64,000 bases of DNA, taken from positions 2,728,001 to 2,792,000 of the forward strand of contig NZ_QWEV01000005.1 in NCBI RefSeq assembly GCF_003858395.1, written 5' to 3'. Source of the DNA: Acidipila sp. EB88 (GTDB lineage: Bacteria > Acidobacteriota > Terriglobia > Terriglobales > Acidobacteriaceae). The position numbers and the translations under genes were made by a program. Below the pieces are notes generated by a model, which was not told where the DNA came from, did not search any database, and saw nothing but the letters and a program-made list of their open reading frames with translations. This document shows, in pieces, positions 16,655 to 25,352 of the stretch (the first letter of the stretch is position 1; each line of letters starts with the position of its first letter).

Positions 16655-19600
16655 ATGGCTTCATTTCTTGAGCTTCTTTCGCAGCGCGTCCTGGTTTACG
16701 ACGGGGCGATGGGTACCAACATCCAGATGCACGCACCCACAGTGGACGATTACTGGGGGAAAGAAGGCTGCAACGAACTCCTGGTCTTGTCCCGGCCCGA
16801 CATTATCCGCAGCATCCATGCAAGCTTTTTTGAGGCTGGCTGCGACGTGGTGGAGACAAACAGCTTCGGCTCAACCCGCGTGGTGCTCGCCGAGTACGAA
16901 CTGGAAGACCGCACGCGCGAGCTGAACATCGAGTCGGCGCGCCTCGCTAAAGAGGTCGCTGCGCAGTATTCGACCGCGGCCAAGCCGCGCTTCGTGGCCG
17001 GCTCAATCGGCCCCACGACCAAGCTGCCGTCGCTTGCGCACATCGGCTATGACGCCATGGCCGAGATGTATCGAGAGCAGGCCGGTGCGCTGATCGAGGG
17101 TGGTGTGGACATCCTGCTGATTGAAACCAGCCAGGATCTGCTGCAGGCCAAGATTGCGCTGGCAGCCTGCACCGACGCCATGCGCGCCGCAGGCAAGCAC
17201 CTGCCGGTGCAAATGCAGGTGACGCTCGAAGCCACGGGCACAATGCTGCTCGGGTCAGAGATTGGCGCGGCGCTCGCTGTGCTGGAGTGCTTTAACCCGG
17301 ATGTGATCGGGCTGAACTGCGCGACCGGTCCCGCCGAGATGAACGATGCGGTGCGCTTCCTGTGCCAGAATTCGCAGCGGGCCATCAGCGTTTTGCCCAA
17401 TGCAGGGCTACCCCAGAACGAGGGCGGCGTCGCGGTGTACAAGCTGACACCGGCCGAGCTCGCGGCCTACCATCGTCGCTTTGTGACGGAGTATGGCGTG
17501 CAGGTGGTAGGCGGCTGCTGCGGTACGACGCCTGAGCATCTGCGGGCAGTGGTGGAAGCAGTCAAGGACGCCGTGCCGGCGAAGCGCGACGTCAAGCCGC
17601 AGGGGGTCGCGGCGAGTGCGTTTTCCTCGGTGCCGCTCGAGGTGGATGGACAGCCCGTGATCGTGGCTGAGGAGATGAACACCACCACGCGCGTGGCACA
17701 CTTCCGCGATATGGTGCGGGCCGGCGACTACGACGGCATTCTTGCCATGGCCAAGCGGCTTGCCACAGAAGGCTCGCAGATGCTGGACATTTGCTGCGCG
17801 ATCGTCGGCGAGGACGAGAAGGCGTACATGAACGCGGTGCTTGAAAAGATCGCGACGCGCGTCACCGCGCCGATCATGATTGACTCGACCGAAGCAGACG
17901 TGATCGAAGAAGCGTTGAAGCGCGTGCCGGGCAAGCCACTGATCAACTCCATCAACCTTGAAGACGGCGAGAAGCGCACGAGCAAGGTGCTGCCGATGGC
18001 CGCACGCTACGGCGCCGGCGTGATCGCGCTGACCATCGACGAAGAAGGCATGGCGTTGACCGCCGACAGAAAAGTCGCGGTGGCGAAGCGTATCTACGAG
18101 ATGGCGACCGAGCGTTACGGGCTGCGTGGCGAGGATATCCTGTTCGACCCGCTGACGCTGCCGATCTCGACCGGGCAGGAAGACTACCGCGATGCCGGCA
18201 TCCAGACGCTCGAGGCTGTCCGCCGCATCAAGGAAGAGCTGCCCAAGGCGAAGACGATCCTCGGTGTCAGCAATATTTCCTTCGGGTTGAATGCTTACGC
18301 GCGGCGCGTGTTAAACAGCGTGTTCCTCAAGGAGGCAGTGGATCGCGGACTCGATGCGGCCATCGTCAACTACTCAAAGATTTACCCGTTGTACAAGATA
18401 CCCGAGCGCGAGGTGGAGCTTGCCCGCAGGCTGATTTTCCACGACACCTCGAACGGCGATCCGCTGCAGGCATACATGGCGCACTTTGCCGAGATCGACC
18501 CCTCTGCCAAGGAAGACGAAGTGGCAGTGGAGAGCCTTTCGCTCGAAGACCAGCTCAAGCAGTTGATCATTCGCGGAGAGCGCTCGCTTGGCCAGGGTGC
18601 GGAGAAGCAGAGCCTGGAGGATGTGCTCGAGACCGCGCTGCTGACGTATACGCCACTGGAGCTGATCAATACCGTTCTGCTGGATGGCATGAAGACGGTC
18701 GGCGAACTGTTTGGCGCACGCAAGATGCAGCTGCCTTCTGTGCTCGATTCGGCAGCGGTCATGAAAGCAGCCGTGGCGCATCTCGAGCCCAAGATGGAGA
18801 AGATCGAAGGCACGCAGAAGGGCACCATCGTGCTGGCTACCGTCAAGGGAGACGTGCACGATATTGGCAAGAACCTCGTCGATATCATCCTCTCCAACAA
18901 CGGGTACAAGGTGGTGAACCTCGGCATCAAGCAGCCGGCCGACGCCATCATCAAGGCCGCGCAGGAGCACAAGGCCGACGCGATTGGCCTAAGTGGCCTG
19001 CTGGTGAAGTCGACGCTCGAGATGAAGTACGTGATCCAGGATCTGCAGCGGCTCGACATGCGCACACCGGTGATCTGCGGCGGTGCCGCGTTGACACGCA
19101 AGTATGTCGAGCAGGATCTGCGCCAGGAGTATTCCTCCGCGGTGTTCTACGCCGAGGACGCGTTTGCGGGACTGCACGTGATGAGCGATCTGACGAGCGA
19201 AGAGGGTGCGCGCGTGCGCAGGATGGAGGAAGGCAGCACCGTCAAGATCTTCCCTATCGCGCCGCACATGCTTGCCGCGCAGGAGCCTTTGCCGGTGGAC
19301 GCGCCGATCGTGCGCTCGCCCTGGGTGACGCCGCAGGAGCAGACCCCTGTTCCGGCTTTTTTCGGCAACCGCGTACGCAAGGATTTCGATCTCGACTTCA
19401 TCTTTTCGTACATCAACGAAACAGCGCTGTTCAAGAACCAGTGGCAGCTTAAAACCGCTTCTGCCACGGACTACCTGCGTCTCGTGGAAGAAAAGTACAA
19501 GCCGATTCTGCGCGAGCTCAAGGCTGAGATCAAAGAGAAGGGCTGGTTCTGGCCGAAGCTGGTGTACGGCTTTTATCCCGCGCAGTCCGACGGCAATGAC

Positions 19601-20146
19601 GTGGTGGTGTATGAGCCTGAGGATGCTGACTCTGCGACGCCGCGTGAGCAGCTGCGGATCAACTTCCCTCGACAGAGAGAAGGCCGAAAGCTTTCGATCG
19701 CTGACTTCTTCCATCCGAAAGATTCGGGGCGCATGGATGTGATCGGCTTCTCAGTCGTGACAATCGGCGATCGGGCAAGCGAAGAAACCAAGAAGCTCTT
19801 CGATGCCGGAGACTTCACGCGGTATCTCTACGTGCACGGGCTTGGGGTGGAAACCGCCGAGGCGCTGGCGGAGTACGCCCACAAGCTGATTCGTGAAGAG
19901 ATGGGCATTGCGGAGGAGGATGCGACCGAGGTGCGCGACCTGTTTCACCAGAAGTATCGCGGTTCCCGCTACTCGTTCGGTTACCCTGCCTGCCCCAACC
20001 TTGAAGATCAAACCAAGATCTTTGAGCTGCTCAAGCCGGAAGAGAACATCGGCGTACGCCTGACTGAGGGCTTTCACCTGGAGCCGGAGCAGAGTACGAA
20101 CGCGTTGATCGTGCATCACCCGCAGGCCAAGTACTTCGTGGTGTAA
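16655..20146 (+). CDS. metH: Cobalamin-dependent methionine synthase
   Basis: 1163 residues, slightly shorter than E. coli MetH. Four modules are visible. (1) Homocysteine-binding barrel with zinc ligands Cys222 (GLNCATGP), Cys288 and Cys289 (VGGCCGTTPEH). (2) Methyltetrahydrofolate barrel (about 325-600; MIDSTEADVIEEAL, INSINLEDGEKR). (3) B12 domain with the axial-ligand motif DVHDIG (His735) and GLSGLLVKSTLEM. (4) Reactivation domain that binds S-adenosylmethionine through RGSRYSFGYPACP. The enzyme regenerates methionine from homocysteine. Start: ATG 16655 opens the family sequence (MASFLELLSQRVLVYDGAMGTN), but no ribosome site is seen; ATG 16616 is in frame and possible. No cobalamin or SAM riboswitch is recognisable upstream. 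Confidence 0.96.
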   Translation: MASFLELLSQRVLVYDGAMGTNIQMHAPTVDDYWGKEGCNELLVLSRPDIIRSIHASFFEAGCDVVETNSFGSTRVVLAEYELEDRTRELNIESARLAKEVAAQYSTAAKPRFVAGSIGPTTKLPSLAHIGYDAMAEMYREQAGALIEGGVDILLIETSQDLLQAKIALAACTDAMRAAGKHLPVQMQVTLEATGTMLLGSEIGAALAVLECFNPDVIGLNCATGPAEMNDAVRFLCQNSQRAISVLPNAGLPQNEGGVAVYKLTPAELAAYHRRFVTEYGVQVVGGCCGTTPEHLRAVVEAVKDAVPAKRDVKPQGVAASAFSSVPLEVDGQPVIVAEEMNTTTRVAHFRDMVRAGDYDGILAMAKRLATEGSQMLDICCAIVGEDEKAYMNAVLEKIATRVTAPIMIDSTEADVIEEALKRVPGKPLINSINLEDGEKRTSKVLPMAARYGAGVIALTIDEEGMALTADRKVAVAKRIYEMATERYGLRGEDILFDPLTLPISTGQEDYRDAGIQTLEAVRRIKEELPKAKTILGVSNISFGLNAYARRVLNSVFLKEAVDRGLDAAIVNYSKIYPLYKIPEREVELARRLIFHDTSNGDPLQAYMAHFAEIDPSAKEDEVAVESLSLEDQLKQLIIRGERSLGQGAEKQSLEDVLETALLTYTPLELINTVLLDGMKTVGELFGARKMQLPSVLDSAAVMKAAVAHLEPKMEKIEGTQKGTIVLATVKGDVHDIGKNLVDIILSNNGYKVVNLGIKQPADAIIKAAQEHKADAIGLSGLLVKSTLEMKYVIQDLQRLDMRTPVICGGAALTRKYVEQDLRQEYSSAVFYAEDAFAGLHVMSDLTSEEGARVRRMEEGSTVKIFPIAPHMLAAQEPLPVDAPIVRSPWVTPQEQTPVPAFFGNRVRKDFDLDFIFSYINETALFKNQWQLKTASATDYLRLVEEKYKPILRELKAEIKEKGWFWPKLVYGFYPAQSDGNDVVVYEPEDADSATPREQLRINFPRQREGRKLSIADFFHPKDSGRMDVIGFSVVTIGDRASEETKKLFDAGDFTRYLYVHGLGVETAEALAEYAHKLIREEMGIAEEDATEVRDLFHQKYRGSRYSFGYPACPNLEDQTKIFELLKPEENIGVRLTEGFHLEPEQSTNALIVHHPQAKYFVV

Positions 20147-20189
20147 ATGGCACTCTATATCGGCTGAACTGAAACACTGAAAGACAGGC

Positions 20190-20224
20190 GCGCGCCCGGA
20201 GCCTCTCCGGGCGCGCCTTTTTTG
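20190..20224 (+). terminator. Strong terminator after metH
   Basis: An 11-bp perfect GC-rich stem (20190-20200 with 20206-20216) is followed by C and seven T residues from 20218. Confidence 0.9.
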
Positions 20225-20243
20225 TTTTCAGTGAAAGGACAGC

Positions 20244-20729
20244 ATGCCAGATCAATCATCGATCACCTCGACGGAGTTCCTCGCCAAAGCCACGGCCGCT
20301 GCGCGTGCGGCAGCACACATCTTTCCCGAGTATGCGGCCTGCGAAGCTGCTCTTGAATCCGCATGGGGCGGCTCGACGCTTGCCGTCCGCGCCAACAATC
20401 TCTTCGGGCAAAAGCAGGCGCACCCTCCTGCCGGCCCCTCGCTCCAGCTGGAAACACGCGAGTTTTTGCATGGGCAGTGGGTGATGGTGCCAGCGGCCTG
20501 GATGATGTTCGACGACTGGACGCACTGCTTTCGCGAACGCATGGCCCTGCTGCATGAGCTTGCCCGGGCCTACCCGCACTACGGAGCAGCACTGGCCGCA
20601 AGCAGTGGCGAGCAGTTCGTCCGGGAGGTTTCGGCAAGCTGGTCGACAGACCCGCAGCGCGCCGGCAAAGTGCTGAGTGTGTACCAGAGACACTTTGCAC
20701 AGGGCGCGCCACAGCAGCGTCTCGCCTAA
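20244..20729 (+). CDS. Glucosaminidase-domain protein (GH73-like)
   Basis: 161 residues forming one lysozyme-like glucosaminidase domain, as in FlgJ, AcmA and Bax. The catalytic glutamate is probably in CEAALESAWGGSTLA, followed by ANNLFGQK and the later WSTDPQRAGKVLSVYQRH, both typical of the family. These enzymes cut the glycan chain of peptidoglycan. No signal peptide is visible and the domain begins about eight residues from the start, so export by a standard route is unclear. ATG 20244 has AAGGA seven bases upstream. It converges on the glucan synthase gene, 36 bases apart. Confidence 0.83.
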   Translation: MPDQSSITSTEFLAKATAAARAAAHIFPEYAACEAALESAWGGSTLAVRANNLFGQKQAHPPAGPSLQLETREFLHGQWVMVPAAWMMFDDWTHCFRERMALLHELARAYPHYGAALAASSGEQFVREVSASWSTDPQRAGKVLSVYQRHFAQGAPQQRLA

Positions 20730-20765
20730 ACGAGACCGTAGTTGTAGCAAATCACCTCGAGCGAC

Positions 20766-23700
20766 TTACTCGGGCTGCGGCTCCATCTTTTTCACCGGTT
20801 GTTGCTTGACCTCCTGGCGCAGGGCAGCCTCGCGAATCGGCTTCTCATGTAGCAGCAGCTCGGTTGCCTGCAGGTGTGGGTTGGCGTGGAACCAGCGCTT
20901 GCATGCGTCATCGTGCAGCAGGTTCAGCAGCGCCATCAGGGACATGCCCTGGTGGTGCGCCATCCACTCACGCACGATGCGTGGCCGCTCGCGGCCCTGC
21001 ACATAATCCACCGCTTCGTACAAGCCGTAGGCGCCCACCCATCCGGATTTCGCCATCGCGTGCAGGTTGCGCAGCGCTTCATCGCGGTCGATGCCGAGCG
21101 CCAGGAAGCTGGCATACGGGGCGACGACCGGCCCGGCAGTCGCGTCCCACTTGAGCGCGATCTGCGGGATGCCAAATGCCTTGTAGTGGTAGTGGCCGCC
21201 GTCATCGGTCTCGGCGTAGCCGGACTCCGAGATGCCCCACGGGGTACCCAGCTTGCGGCCGTATGCACGCTGCACTGCCACGACGCCCGAGAGCGTGCGC
21301 GCCATCAGCGTGTCAGGGTACGACCGCATCCACAGCGAAGGCATCAGGTACTCGAACATGGTGCCCGTCCAAGAAAGCAGCACGGCGTGTCCAAAAGCCA
21401 GCGTGTGGGTGCGGCCCATCTTGAACCAGCTCTGCTGCAGCAGGTCGCCCTTGGCCACGGAGATGAACGCCGCGATGCGTGCTTCGGATGCAAGCATGTC
21501 GTAGCAGGCAGAGTGCAGCTCGCCTGTCTCCACCTCGTACCCGATCGAGAGCATCTCGCGATCATGTTGCACCAGGAAGCCGAAGTCCATCTCGGAAGCG
21601 AGGCGGAAGGCTTCGTGCGCGCACTTGGCCACGGCATCCGAGAGGCTCTGCAGATACGCGGCGGCTTGTGGCAGAAGCTCCAGAAGTTGTCGCGCCAGCA
21701 CCGGGTGCCCGCTGTTTTCTCCCGTGTGCGACTCAAGGCGCGATGCGAGCAACCGGGCGAACTCCGCAGCGCTCCCGAGCGACGGATGCGCTGCGTGGCC
21801 GTCCAGGACAAGTTCTGCAATAGAGCGCAGCGGTGCAAACCGGGGCAGCAGCCATGGTTCGTAGTCGTTGACCAAGGCAGCAATGGCGCGTATGCGCGTG
21901 TGCTGCTCGTCCTGCCACCAGGCCGCTTCGCTGGCAGTCGTCACCTGCTGCGATGGCTGCTCATCGTGGGCGTATGGAACAGGCTGCTGGAGCGCTGCAT
22001 GTTCCACGGCCCAACGAATCAGAACGTCCAGATCGGCGGAGGATGGCAGTGCTTCGCCGGTCTGTGCCACCGCAAGCTGCGTGCGCAAGCCATCAAAAAG
22101 ACGTGCCTCCAGCAAGGGCCGCTGCAGCAACTCGCGCGCACCCATGCGCAGCGTGTACAGAGACGCTGCGAAGTTGCCGCTGTCCACAGACGAAACGGTA
22201 ATGGGACGCAGCGCCTCGAGCGTGTGCGTGTTGTACCAGTTGTACAGATGCCCGCGATGCTTCGGCAGCGCCTCGAAGGTGTTGAGTGTGGCAAGTGTGA
22301 GTTGCACAAACTCGGGGATGGTCAGCCAGCCGAATTCAACCGCAGCCTGCCGTGCATTGAGCAGGAGACCAAGGTTGGTCGGCGAGACGCGCGCCGCTTC
22401 GAAAAGGTCTTGCTCTTCCACGTTGTCAGGAATGAGGAAGTGATGTTGCGCACCGCCAAACTTGTAAAAGTACCGCCAGATGCGCAGTGCGTGCTCTCGT
22501 AGAAAGAGTGTGTCTTTGGGTGCAAGCGCCAGCGTGGTTTCGCGCGGCGGCTTGTTGAGCCATGCAGTGATGGCCGGCGCGCAGGCCCACAACAGCAGCA
22601 CCGGCGCTGCGTAGGGCAGTGCATGCGGCTCCCTCCACAGGACCAGCAACGCAACGACGATGGCGAACAAAGGTGAGGCGGTAAGATAGCGGTCGACCGG
22701 CGTGATGCGCTTGCCCGCCTCTGCTTCGGCTGCCGTCTCCCACTCGAGCAGACGCTGCCCGGTGATGAACCGCCGCACCAGTGCACGGCCAATAGCGTCG
22801 ATCGAGAGAAAGGTTGAGTGCGGCAGAAAGACCACGTTGAGCAGCGTGATGAAGGTAGCCTGTGCCGCGCCTGCCAGCGCTTCACCAACGGCCCCGGCCT
22901 GGTCAGAAACCAGAGCCCGGCCAAGTGAAAACAGCAGCTGCACAAAGCTGGGCAGGAACATCAACAGCAGCGTAATCAGCGTCCAGTAGAGTGGGCCGCC
23001 TTCAAGGCCGAACCAGCCCGCGATGAACAGCAGCATCGTGAACGGTTCCACGAGCGAACGACGGAGGTTGTCGAAGATTTTCCAGCGCGAGATGGTGGAG
23101 ATAGGATTGCGCACGCTGTTGCGTGTTTCATCTGGTACGGACTTGAACAGCCACTGCGCGATCTGCCAGTCGCCGCGTACCCAGCGATGCTTGCGGCGTG
23201 TATATGCGGAATAGTGCGACGGGTAGTCATCGACGACCTCGATGTCGGTGACGAGACCGGCGCGCGCGTATGCGCCTTCGATGAGATCGTGCGAGAGCAG
23301 GGAATTGCGCGGGAAGCGGCGATCGAGCACAGCGTGCAGCGTCGATACTTCATAGATTCCCTTGCCGGTGAAGATACCTTCGCCGTAAAGATCCTGGTAC
23401 ACGTCAGAGACGGCGCGCGTGTAGATGTCGAACCCTGTCTGCCCGGAGAACAGCGAGGCCAGCCGCGAGCGCGACGCCGACTGAACGCTGACCCCAACCC
23501 TGGGCTGCAGGATGCCATAGCCGGCGGTGACGATGCGCCGCTCGGGATCGATCACTGCCCGGTTCAATGGGTGCGCCATGGCGCCGATCATTGCGGCAGC
23601 CGTACCACGCGGCAGCTGCGTGTCCGAGTCAAGCGTGATGATGTAACGCACGCTGCGCATCTGCTCGACTCCGCCCGCCTTGACGGGGAAGGCGTCGTAC

Positions 23701-25322
23701 GTGCCTTCCAGATACTTGTTCAGATCGAGCAACTTGCCGCGCTTGCGCTCCCAGCCCATCCATACGCCCTGGCGCGCGTTGAAGATGCGGTGGCGATGAA
23801 ACAGGATGAAGCAACCGCCCGGCTGTCCGCGGTACTGCTCGTTGAGGTCCGTGATCAGCTTGACGGCAAGCGCCACCAGCGGGTCGTCGTCGTTCTCGCG
23901 CGGCTTGGTGACTGCATCCGGCAGATCCGTGATCAGCGCGAAATGAAGCTGGCGATCCTGGTTCGCTAAATAACGTACTTCAAGCTCAGCCACTAACTCG
24001 CGCAAAGAGCGCTCGCTCGTAAGCAGCGTCGGCACGGCCACCAGGGTGGCAAAGCTTGCAGGGATCCCTATCTTGCTGAAGTCGAGCTTGGGCAAACCGC
24101 GCGCTTCAAAGAGCAGGGTGATGGTGTTGTTGACCAGGTCGACGACGCCCTGCGTCGCGGGCAGGAACAGCAGAAATGCTGCCAGCACCAGTGCGCCAAA
24201 GGTATGCGAAGCAGGCACCAGCGGGAGCAGCAGCGCGACAATCAGCAGTACAGAAAGTATCTCAATCGGCGCGATGTAGAAGAGATCCGCATCGCCGCGT
24301 GCCGCGACGCGGATGCGCTCCGGAAGTGGTGGCTGGTAACTGATCTGGTGCGACAGGTCGGCAACGCCGCCATCGACGAGGTAGTAGCCGATGTGCGACT
24401 CGCGGAGGAACACACGCGGATCGCTCACATCCGTGCGGGTAGCGGCCTGGCGCGCAAACCGGAGTGCCTCCTGCGCTACTTCCAGCTCGTTCAGATCGGA
24501 GTAGCGGGCCAGCAGCGCCACGCGCTTGCGATAGGCTTCGCGGCTGTCGAAGTCCATGCCCGCGTAGGCGCCGGCAGGGTCTTCGCGAAGCACGCGGTCG
24601 AACACGACCAGCGGCTCGGCGACCACGGTCCAGTCAGCATAGCCAAGCTCGCGCAGGCTCTTGATGGAGCGCTCGATCACGGCGTTGCGCCCCGGCGGAA
24701 TGCCCGCGGCAAGTACCGCGTGGCCCTCGCTCACGGCCTGCTCCATCAGGTGGAACTTCATGAGCGAGGAGAGTGACCAGAGCTCCTGCAGTTCCAGTGG
24801 TTCGTGCTGCTGCGCTTCCTCGACATAGAGAGGTAGTGCCTTGGCGTCCCACGCGTTGGTGGTGGCAGCGAAGTAGCCGGCCGCGACCGCGGCGATGCGC
24901 GGCAACCCTTCGCCCTGCGCCGATGCATCGGAGTTATTCTCTGCCGCGAGACGGGGCAGCTGGTTCAGAATGCGGTGGCCAGTGGTGACTTCATTCAGCG
25001 CCGAGCGCAGCAGTCGCGGATTCTCGCGCAGCACGAGCAGTGGGTCGGCAACAGCATTCTTGTAGTCAGGCTCGGGCAGGGCATCGAGCTTGCGCACCAG
25101 CGCGTCCAGCGCGGCGCGCGCTGCCTCGGCGCGGCTCTTCAATCCACTCGCACCGCGTGGGCGGCGCGTAGCATTCCAGCTTGCTGCGTCTTTGCGTGCC
25201 TGCGCAATCAACGCATCGTGCTCCCATGTCGGCGCTGCAGGGGCAGCAGTTTCCGACTGGTCCATCGTGTGATCCGTGGGTAGTGCTGCGGCCTCGGAAA
25301 GGCTGGTGTCTCTATCTGTCAC
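20766..25322 (-). CDS. Cyclic beta-glucan synthase-like protein: GT84 plus glycoamylase domain, no GH94
   Basis: About 1518 residues, organised like the first half of NdvB/ChvB/Cgs: an N-terminal soluble part, membrane helices (about 345-440), a processive glycosyltransferase domain with Asp565-Ser-Asp567 (TLDSDTQLPRG) and the later RRKHRWVRGDWQ motif, more membrane helices (about 760-920), then a glycoamylase domain (about 1290-1490; GISESGYAETDDGGHYHY, EWMAHHQGMSLMALL). NdvB proteins of about 2800 residues continue with a GH94 glucan phosphorylase that controls ring size; here the chain stops right after the glycoamylase domain with a charged tail. GTG 25322 is preferred (GGAG upstream); TTG 25334 is possible. 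It lies 30 bases behind an ABC exporter, matching the NdvA exporter/NdvB synthase pairing. Confidence 0.88.
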   Translation of the reverse strand: MTDRDTSLSEAAALPTDHTMDQSETAAPAAPTWEHDALIAQARKDAASWNATRRPRGASGLKSRAEAARAALDALVRKLDALPEPDYKNAVADPLLVLRENPRLLRSALNEVTTGHRILNQLPRLAAENNSDASAQGEGLPRIAAVAAGYFAATTNAWDAKALPLYVEEAQQHEPLELQELWSLSSLMKFHLMEQAVSEGHAVLAAGIPPGRNAVIERSIKSLRELGYADWTVVAEPLVVFDRVLREDPAGAYAGMDFDSREAYRKRVALLARYSDLNELEVAQEALRFARQAATRTDVSDPRVFLRESHIGYYLVDGGVADLSHQISYQPPLPERIRVAARGDADLFYIAPIEILSVLLIVALLLPLVPASHTFGALVLAAFLLFLPATQGVVDLVNNTITLLFEARGLPKLDFSKIGIPASFATLVAVPTLLTSERSLRELVAELEVRYLANQDRQLHFALITDLPDAVTKPRENDDDPLVALAVKLITDLNEQYRGQPGGCFILFHRHRIFNARQGVWMGWERKRGKLLDLNKYLEGTYDAFPVKAGGVEQMRSVRYIITLDSDTQLPRGTAAAMIGAMAHPLNRAVIDPERRIVTAGYGILQPRVGVSVQSASRSRLASLFSGQTGFDIYTRAVSDVYQDLYGEGIFTGKGIYEVSTLHAVLDRRFPRNSLLSHDLIEGAYARAGLVTDIEVVDDYPSHYSAYTRRKHRWVRGDWQIAQWLFKSVPDETRNSVRNPISTISRWKIFDNLRRSLVEPFTMLLFIAGWFGLEGGPLYWTLITLLLMFLPSFVQLLFSLGRALVSDQAGAVGEALAGAAQATFITLLNVVFLPHSTFLSIDAIGRALVRRFITGQRLLEWETAAEAEAGKRITPVDRYLTASPLFAIVVALLVLWREPHALPYAAPVLLLWACAPAITAWLNKPPRETTLALAPKDTLFLREHALRIWRYFYKFGGAQHHFLIPDNVEEQDLFEAARVSPTNLGLLLNARQAAVEFGWLTIPEFVQLTLATLNTFEALPKHRGHLYNWYNTHTLEALRPITVSSVDSGNFAASLYTLRMGARELLQRPLLEARLFDGLRTQLAVAQTGEALPSSADLDVLIRWAVEHAALQQPVPYAHDEQPSQQVTTASEAAWWQDEQHTRIRAIAALVNDYEPWLLPRFAPLRSIAELVLDGHAAHPSLGSAAEFARLLASRLESHTGENSGHPVLARQLLELLPQAAAYLQSLSDAVAKCAHEAFRLASEMDFGFLVQHDREMLSIGYEVETGELHSACYDMLASEARIAAFISVAKGDLLQQSWFKMGRTHTLAFGHAVLLSWTGTMFEYLMPSLWMRSYPDTLMARTLSGVVAVQRAYGRKLGTPWGISESGYAETDDGGHYHYKAFGIPQIALKWDATAGPVVAPYASFLALGIDRDEALRNLHAMAKSGWVGAYGLYEAVDYVQGRERPRIVREWMAHHQGMSLMALLNLLHDDACKRWFHANPHLQATELLLHEKPIREAALRQEVKQQPVKKMEPQPE

Positions 25323-25352
25323 GCGTTGCTCCAAGAACTTCTCAGCGAAAGG

